A stretch of DNA of 64,000 nucleotides from Abelmoschus esculentus (taxonomy: Eukaryota > Streptophyta > Magnoliopsida > Malvales > Malvaceae), in contig JAUCBN010000006.1 of the NCBI GenBank assembly GCA_035048815.1, forward strand, positions 22,087,001-22,151,000, in the 5' to 3' direction. The translations under genes were made by a program, and so were the position numbers. The notes beneath the pieces were generated by a model. It worked only from the letters and a program-made list of their open reading frames with translations. It was not told the DNA's origin and did not search any database. Numbering within the stretch: position 1 is the stretch's first letter; each line of letters starts with the position of its first letter. Shown here one piece after another: positions 37,127-49,986 of this stretch.

Positions 37127-38702
37127 CAGGAGCAGTATTCTTTGGATTGCCTGGTCGGATTCTAAACTTTCTTGGCACCTTTAACATGCTATTTTCGCTT
37201 AGATTTTGAGTAGTATCTTTTATGTATTACAGTATATTTTATCTTTGCACTTTAGCTCAAATTTTTTAACAGTTAAATTCTATATTTCTTCTGGGTCTAT
37301 GCTTTAATGACATTTCTTGCAACAATCAAATGAATGTGTAAACATGACATTTACCAGAAATATTAAGTCTCAAATGTCAAAGCTGGATAAAAAATCTTCT
37401 GCCTCTTTTTTTTGCCTCCTTTTATGTCTCCTTTAAAAATTTACTAAAAAATGAATTTTAAACCCTAACCCTTATTTTCTATATCTTAAACCCTAAACCT
37501 TATATCCAAAAAATATATCTTACCCCTAATTCTCTAAACTCTAACCAAAACTTCTACACTTAAACCCTAAACCCTATAATTTGAGGTGGATGCATAAATG
37601 AAAGCATGAGAAAGAGGTAGACAATTTGCACCCGCTACATAAATAGACATAGTAGAATATTGATCACATAAAATATTTTTTTTTATTTCATTCAGTCTTT
37701 ATAAATATGGTATCCATTTACAGCAGATGCGGATAAGCACACCATCATTATAAGTTTATGTAATATATAAAAAAAAAATCTTTAAAAAAAAATACTTTTT
37801 TTCAACCATAGCCGTTTGTTTTTTTAATCAATAACAATACTAGTTTTTTATTAGTTATCGAGCGTCAATAATTCATATTTTATTTTTTTTATATTTTATC
37901 TCATTTTTTCTTTCTTAGTAGTAATTTTTTATCTTTATGATACGTCTTTATTTTTATGATACACTTCTATGATTGCTTTTGTAGGTTTTTAGTGTTTGTA
38001 CAGTGACCTCACATCATTTATGTTTAATTTATTATTTTCGATGGTCACTTAAAGTCTGATCTTCTTTCAAGTTATTTGCCGGAAGCATCTTCTTACCCTT
38101 TTTATCGTGTTAATTTCATTTTTGTTTTCTACATCACAACTTGAAGAAAAAAAATATAGAATTGAGATTTCTAACTTGATGAATACACAAGAATTAAAGG
38201 AACCCAGTGATCAAATTGTAACAAATTAATAATGTGATTGAATCATAATTTTTTAAATTAGTGATAGAAAATGAATAAATCAAAATAAAAGTTACCTCTA
38301 TAGTAGTTTACCATTTTTCCCATTTTTTTTCCATAGCGCCGAAAGTAAGGTTAGGTGTCTGCCTAGTACAACTTTACTTTTATTATTATTATTAATTTAT
38401 TTTAGAATTAACTTTACTTTCAATTTAGGCTACAAAGTAAAAGCAACGCAAATTTAACACGTGTCTTTGACCAGTCTGGGAAGCTGCTTACAATGGAAAA
38501 ATTAATCTCAAGTCCCTCTAAAATTTGTAATTTTATAAGTTAAGCATAGTAACTTAGCAAGAGTAGTAATTTAATTCCTAAAATGAGAAAACTGTGATTT
38601 GATCCTTCAGAAATTGATAATATTTAGTTCAAATTAATTTATCATCCCGATTTTTCATTTAATTACATAAAATTTGAGATCACAAGTACGGCTATTTCAA
38701 TC
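37127..38702. other. 3'-3' spacer between DUF1295 and CML genes
   Basis: Holds the 3'UTR of the DUF1295 gene and the inverted copy of the TTTAGGG repeat (37380-37640). The remainder is T-rich, with no gene. Confidence 0.55.
37380..37640 (-). repeat. Dispersed repeat with TTTAGGG core, reverse copy
   Basis: Reverse complement of the unit at 4462-4740: catgctttcatttatgcatc, caaattat, agggtttagggtttaa, ttttggttagagttta, attaggggta, then an A-rich tail. The two copies share order and spacing but have diverged, and the telomere-like tract is shorter here. Confidence 0.65.
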
Positions 38703-39203
38703 CTACGGCTTAGATCCCTTGTCATTACTCATCAACGAACCACTCATCATCTTCTGGAACTCCTCGAAATTGACGTTCCCATCACCGTCGGAATCAACGG
38801 ATTTTATCATCCCAGCACAATCATTGACCGAACACTTCATCCCCAGCTGATTCAAAACAAGATGCAGCTCGTTCGTCGAGATCAGGCCGTTCTTGTCCTG
38901 GTCGTACAAATCGAAAGCGTCGCGCAGCTCCAAAGCGGCGGTGACTTCATCGGAAGACGAACGGCAGAGAGTGGAGAACTCGGAGAGATCGATGAATCCG
39001 TCTCTGTCGGTGTCGATATCTTCCATTACACGTTTGAGTTCGTCCTCTGAGTAGCTGGATCCCATTATTTTCAAGACATCGCGGAGCTCCGTCACGGAGA
39101 TCTTGCCGTCCTTGTTGGCGTCGAACTGGTTGAAGACCTTTTGGAGTTCGTCATGATTGACGACGAGGGAGGGTTTCGGGGTTGGGGTTGGAGTTGTCGA
39201 CAT
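38703..39203 (-). CDS. Calmodulin-like EF-hand protein, CML26/27 type (166 aa)
   Basis: Intronless Ca2+ sensor with four complete EF-hand loops: residues 28-39 (DANKDGKISVTE), 64-75 (DTDRDGFIDLSE), 101-112 (DQDKNGLISTNE) and 137-148 (DSDGDGNVNFEE). Each has acidic or Asn residues at positions 1, 3 and 5, Gly at 6 and Glu at 12, so all four should bind calcium. A TPTPTPKP N-terminal extension precedes the first hand. Layout and length fit CML26/CML27 and pollen-allergen Ole e 8-like proteins. There is no myristoylation or prenylation motif. Intronless structure is usual for the CML family. The neighbouring DUF1295 gene is also its neighbour in Arabidopsis (from memory), which supports the CML26/27 assignment. 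Confidence 0.93.
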   Translation of the reverse strand: MSTTPTPTPKPSLVVNHDELQKVFNQFDANKDGKISVTELRDVLKIMGSSYSEDELKRVMEDIDTDRDGFIDLSEFSTLCRSSSDEVTAALELRDAFDLYDQDKNGLISTNELHLVLNQLGMKCSVNDCAGMIKSVDSDGDGNVNFEEFQKMMSGSLMSNDKGSKP

Positions 39204-40544
39204 GGTTGCTTTGCTTAAAAGGAAAACGGAATGATTTGATTCACAAGTTAGGGAGCTCAGCTAAGTAGGAAGGGGAGGTGGGGTTTTATAACACTTGGAA
39301 TTTGGGAGGGAAAAGGAAGAACAACAAAATTCTAGGACTATATTACTGTAATTTAAGCATAGATTTGGTAAATATTATAAATAGTTTTAATATTTTAAGA
39401 AATATAACACGTTATGGTATGGTATATTATGGTATATCTTGGGTGAAGATGTTATTCATAAGTGAATATTTTTCTTTAATTTTACTTATTAAATATTATA
39501 AATTAAAGGAAAATCGTTACCCATAGGTGATATTTTGATCCAAATCATCACCTACAGATATTGATTTTTTTATATTATATTTTTATCGTAAATCTTAAAA
39601 TATATCTTAATATATATATATTTTAAATTTATTTAAAAATGTATTATTCTAAAAAATTCATAATTTATAACATAAATCATAAAAATAAACGTTTAAATTA
39701 TATATTTTTTATAATAAATGTTTAAAGATTTTTTTAGAGATTATTATATAATGTTTTAATTTTAGTTAGAATAAATATTCAAAATTTTTATTTTTGGTTT
39801 GTTTTAAAATTAGTTAAGATATTTATTTTGGGTAAAATTAGTTTAATATTATCTTTTAAAACTTAATTAAAAAAATATTCATTTAAAATTCATATTCAGC
39901 TAAAAGCGAGTTTTGTATAATAAAAATTTGATAAATTAATTTTTTTCTTATCTTCGAAACCTACGTTTGGCCTATGTGGATTAAAACATGATATTTTTCA
40001 AATATTATTCAAAAATATATATATTCAATTAAATTCATAAAAGGGAATATTGAACCAATTTTACCTTTATTTGAGCATCAATTTCAACTAAAAATAAAAT
40101 TTTAAATGCATTTCAATAAAAAATACTTATTTTAGCCAAAAATTTTATAAGTTCGCCTAACAAACCCTGTCGAGCCAAATAAAACCACAAGGACGACAAA
40201 AAAGTCCTTTTAATCTTCCCTCGTATAGAGGTAAAAGCTTGAATTCTCCATTTCCTTTAAATTTGTACTTAAGAGTCTTTATAATTGAGAATTTGACAAA
40301 GGATTAAAAAGTCTGCCCAACAATCTATTTATTATGAGGCCAAGGCACGGGGTAAGAGCCATCCAAAAGTCCTTAGAATTGCTTACAAATTCTAACATTC
40401 AAATATAAATTTCAATACCAGAATTGTCCACAAGCTTGTGGGTAGGGAAAATTTTGTTTAACAAACAAAAAATGTTATTTCTTTTGAAGATATGGAAGTG
40501 TTGGCAATTGAGGCTGAAGACATACCTCGCGAAGAGCATATGGT
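39204..40544. other. CML promoter region and spacer
   Basis: The first 200 bp should be the CML promoter and leader. From 39.3 to 40.1 kb the DNA is very AT-rich with no repeat unit I can define. 40150-40540 has mixed composition and may contain the 3'UTR of the mPGES2-like gene. No gene seen. Confidence 0.5.
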
Positions 40545-43500
40545 TTAAGACTTGATCCTGGACGACTCTCCAACGACTTTCTCCATTCTAGAGTACCATT
40601 CTCCAATTCGCGTGTGTTCCACCATATCTCTACCAGATCTTAGGTATCGTATAGGTCTCAGCACGCCGAAGACGGCAAGGTCAGCTAGATTAGGCTTAGA
40701 TCCCCCTACACAATGAGAATCAGGGAAAACTAACAATGACCCCTCAAAGATATAGGATAAGAAAAGTAATATAACAATATTTAAGATAGGTTAACACTCT
40801 GAGATTCAAATGTATCTAGATTAAATATATGATAACTATATTGAGGATGTAAATCATACCAAGAAAATTTCGACCATTTAGAGCATCCACCCAAGTTTCT
40901 GCTGCTTCATACAAGGCAGCACGCTCGTCAGTTATGTTATATTTCTTCTTCAGATTCTTCGACACAAAGTACATAGCTGCAGCTCCAGCATATTTCACTG
41001 TTATCTTCTCAGTGAAACTGAAGTTACCTGCAGATGAGAGGAAAGAACAACATGAATATCAAGATTAACAGCTCAAGGACAGTGATGGTACTGATTGAAT
41101 GGAGAAGAACAAACTCGCATAAAACACAATATATGGTCAAAAAGCAGCTGAAATCCTCGAAGAGATCATTCTAAATTAAAAATGAGGACTGCATCAAAGT
41201 AAATCAACAAAAGTTGAAACAAATTAGAAAATGCCATAATCACAGATTTACATATGGAAACAAATACAACAATTAGATCATATTGATCATTCTGTAAAAC
41301 TTGCATGCTACGGAACCCCGTAATCAGAATAGCATCACTGGGAATGTAACAGTAAGAGTAGCTGACAGTAACAACTGAGGTTATGTAATCCATAATAAAT
41401 GTAATTAACGATTCTGTACAGAGCAAATTTCTTATATGTTCATGCAGAAGAATTCTAAACACAAATTATTGTTTATGGATTATTAAAAATGATTTTCATA
41501 CAACAAATAATTAGAATGGAATTATACATAAACATGCTTATAGATAATAATTGGGCCCTTGGTGGGGATGAAATCCAGCTAAGCTGAGTACAGCAAGCAG
41601 AAAGCTCAGGCTCTTTCAATTTTCAAGAATTTAATTTTTACTCAGGGCCCCAGGTTGAATTTAAAGTATGGAGTTACTTAAGCTCAACTTCATCTGCAGT
41701 TATGGATAACAACCAAATCTAACAGTTAAGATGATAGATCAAATTTGCCACCCTTCTCCAAACATGTTCCGTGTACTTGCATATAGAGAGTCCCCTTCAC
41801 AGTTAGTAAGTTGTTGGCAGCAATTAGTATTACTTGCTGGGAAAAACTGTTAGCAGCAGTTATCTAGCAAACATATATCCTTGTATAGAGAGAGTCCTAA
41901 TCTGTGTTGAAAACTATGAAAGAGAATACATATGTTCCTCTCTTTCTCATTTCTCTCTTAATCACCCTTTTCCTTGAAACCCCATCAAACCAGCATGTTC
42001 AGAAGTGTTCTCTTCATCAGTTTCTCTGCCTTGCTAGCCATTAAACCACTTATCACTTGACAACATACTAAAAAGTAGGCTATGGTTTGAAGAATAAATG
42101 GTCCTACACATAACTAATTGCAAATGTCTTCTATCCAAGTACATTTTCTATTGTTTCACATCTTCAATTCCCAGAAAATTGACTGTAAAACTTCGTTTGA
42201 GGTTCATTGCTGGAAATGGTCATGCTACTTATTTAAAGTAATCAGCGGAAAATATCATTTTCAGGATAAACATGAAACGGATTTATCTCTAAGGCTTATT
42301 GATCTTTAAAATGTTTAAAATTTGTAATCTGCTTAGAGAAGTACATAAGAATTCATAGGCATTTCAAAAACATTTCAAGTATAGAACATGTATTGGAGCT
42401 AGTTTTAAAGTGGTTGACTAAAATATTGTGAAAGCAGAAAGGTTTGTAAATGAGAAGGAGGGAGCTACATGTATATAATATAAAACTATGCATTAACTTA
42501 CCATTGCTAGTGATGTAGTCGAAAGACTCAAGAGCCTCAGAAGTGTTGCGGTATATGTTTGGGGATAAGACATGCACCAAGTGGTTGTCAACCCACCTGC
42601 ATAAGGACATCACTTTTAGTGTTCCAAAGATGAAATACTTATTCTAAAAGCAGCTATAGCAAAAGGAAGACTATGAATTGCACCAATGCAGCAATACGTA
42701 TTAAACAAAGTGATCATCAATTCATATTTCATGGTAACTCAGGGACGAGAAAAAATGTCCCATGCATAGTTTGGTACATGCATAACTCTATATACTAACA
42801 AGACTACTTGCATTTGCATATATACTCATTTTATATCTTGATGCTTAACATCTTTGCTAAGAGTATAGATTTCATGTTTGCATGCATGGGATTCAATTAA
42901 AAAGACTATAAATAGTTGCACAAATTATTCAGTTTTGTCGGAGGGTAAATAACTGATGGCAAATTCTGATCATTCAAATAGGACTGCTAGGAGTAATCAA
43001 CCAAATTCTCCAACAGTTAAAAGGTTTATATGTCACATATTAGACATGAAACTTGTAATAAAAAATTCTAGTAACAACTTGTTTGCTGCATATTAGAAGT
43101 GTAAGTTTGGTTTGGATCTTATCTCTAAAACGCTATACGAAAAGATTAAAAAGTCTTTTATACACCACTTGAGAATCATGGTTGATAGGTTGGTATTCTA
43201 CGAGCATACCATTTTTTACACCATTTTGAATGTAATATATTTCATGATAAACTTCATCCAAATTAATTTAAAAGTCTAAGATCAATTAAACACACACATA
43301 CAAAATCCAAAATTTAGTACACTGTGCACCTAAATAGTTTTCTCAATACCTTAGCTAGAAAAAATGATTCTAAAAAGAACTAAATAGTTTTTTATACAAG
43401 TAGCAGGGATTCAACCTTGTACCTGAATCCTCCTTAAACATGTAACAAATGCTAGGTCAAGATAAAGTTCTTAAGAACTAAGTAATATTGTAGTGATATG

Positions 43501-45252
43501 GTAAACTTTAAATTTAATTCCAATTGAAAACAGACACTCTTTACCTACGCCATTTTGTTTCTTCATCTTCATCTGCAACTGAAGTCTTTGTTTTCTTAGG
43601 AAGGATCTTTTCACCCAATTGGTCAATTATAGCTGGCATGTTCCACATACAAGTTCAGTCAATCATAGCAACTAACAAGCTTAAATAGTTAATAACTTTA
43701 ACAAATGGTTAGGTCCATAGGGCTAATATAAGATATCCAATGAAAACTTATACTATAAACAGTTGTGGTAACAAGAACCTGAAGAATCCACCAGCTGTTG
43801 ACCATCAACCATCAGTATAGGCACCTTCTTGTAATCAGACCACTTAATCTCTTTCTTACTAAGGGGATTGACTTCCACCACCTTGTACGGTATATCGTAG
43901 TAGTCCAAGAATGCTGAGAAACAATGGCAAATCATGAAACTTTTAAGAATTAATTAGTTGTTTTGATACTATAATGGTTTTCAACTCCCTATAGTTTCTA
44001 ATAAAAATGGAAATTTTATAAAGAAAAACTATAGTTGATTAAAAATGAACAAACAAGTGACTACTATGCAAAACAGATCTAGTAAAATTGTTTCATCGAA
44101 GAAAAAAAAGCATTTGCTTATGTTTTCAGTTTTTAATTCCTCAAAAGAATCCTTCTCTCCACGGTAGCTGCTTTTGATGCTATATATATATATATATAAA
44201 GTAAGGAGTTAATCTCAACATCCATTTCACCCATCCAACGATCTAAAAAGCTGTACAACTATTGAGTTTTACATTCCGTGTAATTAGATCCTATCCCCTA
44301 TATATACTTCCTTAAAATTGCTAGAATCTATTAGCCAAAACATAAATAACATTAATGTTTCATCAAAGAAAAAAAATACATTTGTTATGTTATCAGTTTC
44401 TTATTCTTCAAAAGAAATGGTTTCTCCGTGATAGTTGTTGTTACTGCTATACATTTTATCTACTTCCGTAAAAGTTGCTAGAATCTATAAGCCAAAACAC
44501 ATCTAATAGTAATGTTTCATCAAAGAAAAAAAATGCATTTGTTATGTTTTCAGTTCTTCATAAGGAAGAGTTTCTCCATGGTGGTTGCCGGTGCTGCTAT
44601 GCATTTTATCTACTCCACTAAAGTTGCTAGAATCTATAAGCCAAAACATGTCCGATTTAACTATATAGTGAAAAGGTAAAATGTATGCATTTTAATGTTT
44701 CCTTTACAATTCACTAAAAACACTATTTAATCATTAAAAATGGCGAGTATCCAAATAATTTACTTTTAATTTACTTTCTGCGGGAGCAGGCAAAGGTAAG
44801 CAAGTAAAAAAAATGAAGTAACAAGTTTAAAATTGATTAGTTTTATCAATTTTAATTGGAATGAATACAATGGAGAGTATAACAAAGAAAATCAACGAAG
44901 GCATACTACCTTTAACTTTATTGCAAAATGGGCACGCCTCATACTGATAGAGAACAACCTCCTTGGGCATGATTTCTGCTGGTGGCGGCTCCTTGGCGTA
45001 GACCGAAGCAGCAGTGGCCACAGATGCGACAACACCGGCAAGGCCGAGAGAGACGACTTGAGCCGAGTTTTTCGAAAAGGAATCGAGGATGGGAGAGAAC
45101 CAACGGTGATGAGAGTTGGAATTGTTAGTTCGGCTGCTGCAAAAGAGCGCCACTTGGAGGAGACGAGGGTGGAGGTTGACTGCTCCTCCGTTGTGAACGG
45201 TGGAGAAGGTCCTAGAAATGACGGAGGAGGTGATTGCGGAGGCCCTTCTCAT
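40545..45252 (-). CDS. Prostaglandin E synthase 2-like GST, mitochondrial type (329 aa)
   Basis: Membrane-associated prostaglandin E synthase 2 homologue, a glutaredoxin/GST-fold protein; the plant relative is At5g42150. Its plant substrate is unknown, since plants do not make classical prostaglandins. Six exons close in frame: 45252-44910, 43913-43779, 43632-43545, 42596-42502, 41027-40860 and 40705-40545 (990 nt). The N-terminus (MRRASAITSSVISRTFSTVH) looks like a mitochondrial presequence. Residues about 64-86 are a membrane segment. The thioredoxin-fold domain has the redox motif CPFC at 107-110, then AFLDYYDIPYKVVEVNP and KVPILMVDGQQLVDSS. The C-terminal GST-like helical domain includes GGSKPNLADLAVFGVLRPI. 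All known key residues appear present. Intron 1 carries a local tandem repeat. Confidence 0.92.
44089..44650 (-). repeat. Three-unit tandem repeat in intron 1 of the mPGES2-like gene
   Basis: Units start at about 44089, 44356 and 44513. Each runs tgtttcatc(a/g)aagaaaaaaaa, catttg(c)ttatgtt(t/a)tcag, tttctcc-tggt/gatagttg, gctat, and ends gttgctagaatctat(a/t)agccaaaac. Units 2 and 3 are about 155 bp apart. Unit 1 is longer because about 110 bp beginning with a TA microsatellite interrupts it. It lies wholly within intron 44909-43914. Confidence 0.8.
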
Positions 45253-46695
45253 TGGCGATCCTATAGATGGGGGTAGATCTTGGCGCTTGATGGGGTTTTG
45301 AGGGAAGATTCCAAAGGGTTTTTCCTTTTATTTTCCCTTCCTTTTTTTACATTAAACGAGAGAAAATGGGTTTATGACTAACGGGTTTTTGCCTTTGCGC
45401 GTTCGTTACATCAGATAATTGGTAGGAGTAAAACCAGACCCACGAACTTATTAGGATTTAATTATTTAAATCGATTTATTTGATTCGAGATTTAATATAA
45501 ATTTAATATAATAATCCGAAAATAAAATTAAATCTAAATTATTGTATTTTAGTTATATATATATATATACATATGAGTTCATATTAATACTGACTCGAAT
45601 AAAAAATAATTCATACCAAAAATTTATATCAAATTCAAATCGACCTATAGATATGAGTTCCTATTCAATACGATTCGAACCGATAAAAAACAATCCAAAT
45701 AAAAAATACTTGATAAAAGATAATGAAATCGAAAGCAATTCAAGTTTTATTTATTCAAATTTGAATTAAAAATCGAATCGAGCTAAACTAAATCAATAAT
45801 TTTTTATTATTCTCTATTTTTAACAATATAGTAAACAATGAAAACGATAAATTATATTAATGAGTACTAAACTTTTAAGATACTTCTAATATGATCATCA
45901 AAATTGTTTTTTAATAAAATCAACATCATTAAGAAAAAAATTCATTTCGTTCACTTCACCGTTAGGAGACTAATGATACACGTGGCACACCTTCAAAAAT
46001 AACATTATACTTTTTAGATTTTGCGTTGTTGATCTTAATTCTTAAATTATCAAATTTTGCATTTTGATCATGATTTTACTATAAATCACAGTTTAACCAT
46101 TACACTTATATTTTCAAGAAAAGTACTCCTAAAATTCTAGAACTTACAATTTAGACTTCAATCTTTCACTTTTCTCAGTTAAACCTTAAATTCCATTTTG
46201 GGTCTAATTAGTTATGCAATGCGATTAAGGAACTCTTCTGAATTTTAGAAATAAACAAAATCAGTATCAACCCTTTAACTTAAGGGGTTAAAAAAACGGT
46301 TATTCTTCTTAAAGATTTCGGGTTCAAGTACCAGTGATGTCAACAGAATCAAGTTCGAACACCAAAAATGTCAGTAAAATGATTAAGTAATCAAATATCA
46401 AATGGATAGAGATTATATTCTAATACAGGTACTACCGTAATCATATATTAAGGTGTATAAGTACGGGGAGCCTTCATAAGTCCAAATTTTCATCATTTAT
46501 TTCGGCCTTCTTCAAATAGGGCAAAACATTATAAAACATCCAGGATAAGCAGTTTATGTCTACAAAAGAACACTTCAATACTCAACAACTCTTTCATATT
46601 ATTAAGAGGAACTAAAAGGACTCCATGTTCTGGCAGAATTTGAAACTAGGCAAACCAAGACAACTTATTCTGATATCTAAACTCGAAACACAAAC
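45253..46695. other. Spacer between mPGES2-like and aldose epimerase genes
   Basis: Starts with the mPGES2-like promoter and leader. The 45430-45800 stretch is AT-rich low-complexity DNA with cgattcgaaccgat-type units. A SINE copy lies at 46281-46452, and the last 200 bp is likely the epimerase 3'UTR. Confidence 0.5.
46281..46452 (+). mobile_element. tRNA-derived SINE, copy D, with internal duplication
   Basis: The head is cttaaggggttaaaaaaacg and the B box gggttcaagtaccagtgatgtcaacagaat. A second B-box segment follows at once: aagttcgaacaccaaaaatgtcagtaaaatgattaag. The tail matches the family (caaatggatagagattatat, actaccgtaatcata). The B-box segment is thus duplicated in tandem within this copy. 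Confidence 0.65.
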
Positions 46696-48236
46696 TTACT
46701 CGACTGAAAACTCAAACAACATGGTGTGCTGGTACTTGCTACCAGGTTGAACAACAACCGATGGGAAGTTCGGTTGGTTGATGGCATTTGGGAATCCTTG
46801 TGTTTCCAAGCATAAGCCGGCATGCTTATTGTAAACAGCACCTCCTTTCCCGACAACTCCAGCCACATAATTACCGGTGTAGAATTGCATCCCGGGGGCA
46901 TTGGTCCACAAGTTAAGCACCCTCGAGCTAGACGGGTCCTTCAATTTGGCAGCGCGTCTCAAACCTGATTTTTCTTCCCCACCGCTGAGAACATAGTTAT
47001 GGTCATAACCCAAACCTACTTCATGTATCGAGAGACCAACCTTCTTCTCAGCAGTGAAGTCAAAAGGAGTCCCTTTGACCGGCAGGATTTCACCGGTCGG
47101 AACCGTGTTCTCATCCACAGGAGTGATATCTGATCCCCATATCTGTATCGTGTGGTCGAGTATGTTCCCTGAGCTGTGGCCTGCTAAGTTCCAGTACGTA
47201 TGTTGAGCCAAGTTAATTGGAGTGGCCTTATTCTCGGCCACTGCTTCCATGTCAAGCTTCATTGCTGTACTCGAAGTCAGAGTGTAGGTTGCGGTCACAG
47301 AAACATCACCCGGATAACCTTTGAACACAAAAAACAGCAATCTCAGACACAAATAGAAATATGTTTGCTGGAAAAGAGAGTCAACTGTCGAGTGTATGAA
47401 CTTACCCTCCTCGCCGTCGCTGCTGCGATATTTGAAAGTAATGGAGGGGTTGTCCCCTTTCTTATATTCTACCACCTCCCATATTCTCTTGTCAAACCCC
47501 TTGAATCCACCTGAAGGCAAGAGACAAATAAAATATATTCATAAAATCGAAACCCGATCCGAATTAATCAGCTAATGATCAAAGACAGAAGTATACCGTG
47601 GAGACTGTTCGGAGGCTTGTTGATTGACAAAGAGTACTCGGTTCCATTAAGAGTAAATTTCCCATTTTTGATCCTGTTTGCTACCCTTCCCACAATGCAG
47701 CCAAAATAAGGAGCAGCGCCTTGCTGATCAAAACATAACAAAGATTAACCCCCAAAACCCAATTTCTAATCTCCAACACCCCATCAATTTGTCACACAAA
47801 ATGTCTTGTCTCAGAATTTTCTCTAATAACAAGAGATCCAACGGAAATCCGAAACACGATATCGAAAAGACAAAAGATATGGGTTTCACTTATTTGTTCA
47901 AAAACGTTCCAATTCACCAGACAAGAATACGATCAGAATCAAAACCCTCCGAAGTCAACAAAAGAAGCACACAGACACAAAAGAGACAGGGAGAGAAGAT
48001 TTACCACATACGGTTCGATGGTGTCGAATCCCAGGACGACATCGGCTAATTTACCTTAAAAGTTCAGAACAAAAACACCGATTGTTAATAATTTAGCACT
48101 CAAATTTTAGAACAGAGTGAATGGGTATACCGTTTTTGTCAGGAACAGACAGTGAGGTGATGGTGCAGCCAAAGTTTGAGATCTTAACAACCATGGTTCC
48201 ATTGTTGAGTTCATAAATCTGCGGTTGGTCGGCCAT
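46696..48236 (-). CDS. Aldose 1-epimerase / galactose mutarotase (336 aa)
   Basis: Interconverts the alpha and beta anomers of aldoses such as glucose and galactose. Five exons close in frame: 48236-48131, 48054-48005, 47723-47597, 47510-47406 and 47318-46696 (1011 nt). The protein begins [20 protein letters not shown]. Conserved blocks are [17 protein letters not shown] (sugar-binding Arg), the PNSLHGG motif with His-94, [13 protein letters not shown] with the catalytic acid His-169, and [16 protein letters not shown] with the catalytic base Glu-301. Both catalytic residues are present and the length is normal. There is no signal peptide, so a cytosolic enzyme is likely. Arabidopsis relatives include At3g17940 and At3g47800. 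Confidence 0.95.
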
Positions 48237-48673
48237 CTGAGGATTTTTCTTCTAGTTTTTGAGTTTACAGATATTGGGTTAAGCTTGCTTTGGTTTGGAG
48301 TATATAAAGAAAAAACAGGGTGTCGGTGTTGGGAGGTATTACGTCACTTCTCTTATCTTTTGTCCCTTGTGGCATGCCACGTAGGCATATATTTTTCATC
48401 TTTCCTTTTATTTACAATTATAATTATTCATGAAACCTTAATACCGATTTAATCTCTACTCATATTATTAGTCCTTGTAAGAATTTAGTTTTACTATTAA
48501 TTTATGTATCGGTAATAAAAATATTTTATTTTTAGGCCTTATAAATTTATAATATTATTTATAATTTAGGGATTTAATTTATTAATTAATTAGATATCAA
48601 TCAGATTTTCTTAATATAAAATCAATTAGATTTTTTAAAAAATATTTTGTTTAAGTATGATATATTTTTATAG

Positions 48674-49380
48674 GCATAAAGATAATTTTAACCCTTAACA
48701 TTTATCGTTTTGGCCCTTATTCTTTTTTTTGATAAATTTAGCCCTTAACCTATATCTTTTTGACAAATATCTTATTTTTTAACTAGCTTGATGATTGGAC
48801 CGTTAAAAATTTAACGATGATATATATATAGAATATAATTTTAAATGATATGAAATGTAATCTATCAAATATATATATATATGGAATATAATTTTATTCT
48901 AATATAAAATATAAAACAATTAAAATTCAAATAAGATATTAAAAATTAATTAATTCTAAAATAAACAAATTATTAAACATTCTTAACCCTAAGTACGATA
49001 GAATCAAAATCTCATCTTAAAAAATATAAACACAATTCGAATAAGATTTTGATTTTATCGTAGTTAGGGTTAAGAATGTTTAATAATCTTATATTTTAGA
49101 ATTAATTAATTTTTAATATTTTATTTGAATTTTAATTATTTTATATTGGAATAAAATTATATTCTCTCTCTATATGCATTTAATAGGTTACATGTCATGT
49201 CACTTAAAATTATATTTCATATATATATGTATCATCGTTAAATTTTTAACGGTCCAGTCATCAAGCTAGTTAAAAAATAAGATATTTGTCAAAAAAAAAT
49301 ATAGGTTAAGGGCTAAATTTATCAAAAAAAGAATAAGGACCAAAACTATAAACGTTAAGGGTTAAAATTATTTTTATGTC
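48674..49380. mobile_element. Foldback element, about 350-bp inverted arms
   Basis: Almost the whole 0.7 kb is one palindrome. Outer arms: gcataaagataattttaacc on the left against cataaaaataattttaaccc read back from the right. Inward matches include ttaacctatat, tttttaactagcttgatga, gaccgttaaaaatttaacga, aattaattaattctaaaat and ttaaacattcttaacccta. The centre lies near 49030. There is no coding capacity. It is a foldback or long-arm MITE; I could not define a target-site duplication, so the superfamily is open. A transcript would form a long near-perfect hairpin. Confidence 0.85.
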
Positions 49381-49986
49381 AAATTTATATAAAAACATTA
49401 GTAATTTATGAAAATTTATAATGAACAAATTTGAATGTAATTCTATTTTCTGAAAATTTAAATTCATTAGATGTTTATAATTTGTTTAATTTTAAATTTA
49501 AATAAATTTATAAGTATACATATTACGTTGTATAAACTCAAGTTAGTAATAACTAACGTTACGATAAGATCATTTAATAAATTTATTTATTGATTTTAAT
49601 AAATTAAATATAATTAATTTTTTTAATTACATTATTTTAAGAAAAATACAAGAATTTGTATAATTGTATATATAATAATATTATTTATTTTTTATAAATA
49701 TTACTATTATTAGTTTACACAATATAATTTATTATTATAAATAACAATATTTTATATGCAAACGCTTCTTTGTTCTTATAATATCAACTTTATGTATATT
49801 TAACATTAACTTTTTTATTAAAAAAATATTTTAACTATTATTTTATGTATTCGTGAAGTTTTTAAAACATTTATATTATTTGTCAATTAATGATAGATCA
49901 ATTTGGGGTGGGTTAATTGGAAAACGAGAGAAGGCATAAGGAAAATGGGCCGAACTTTGTAACCGGATGAGAATGACAGCAAAAAG

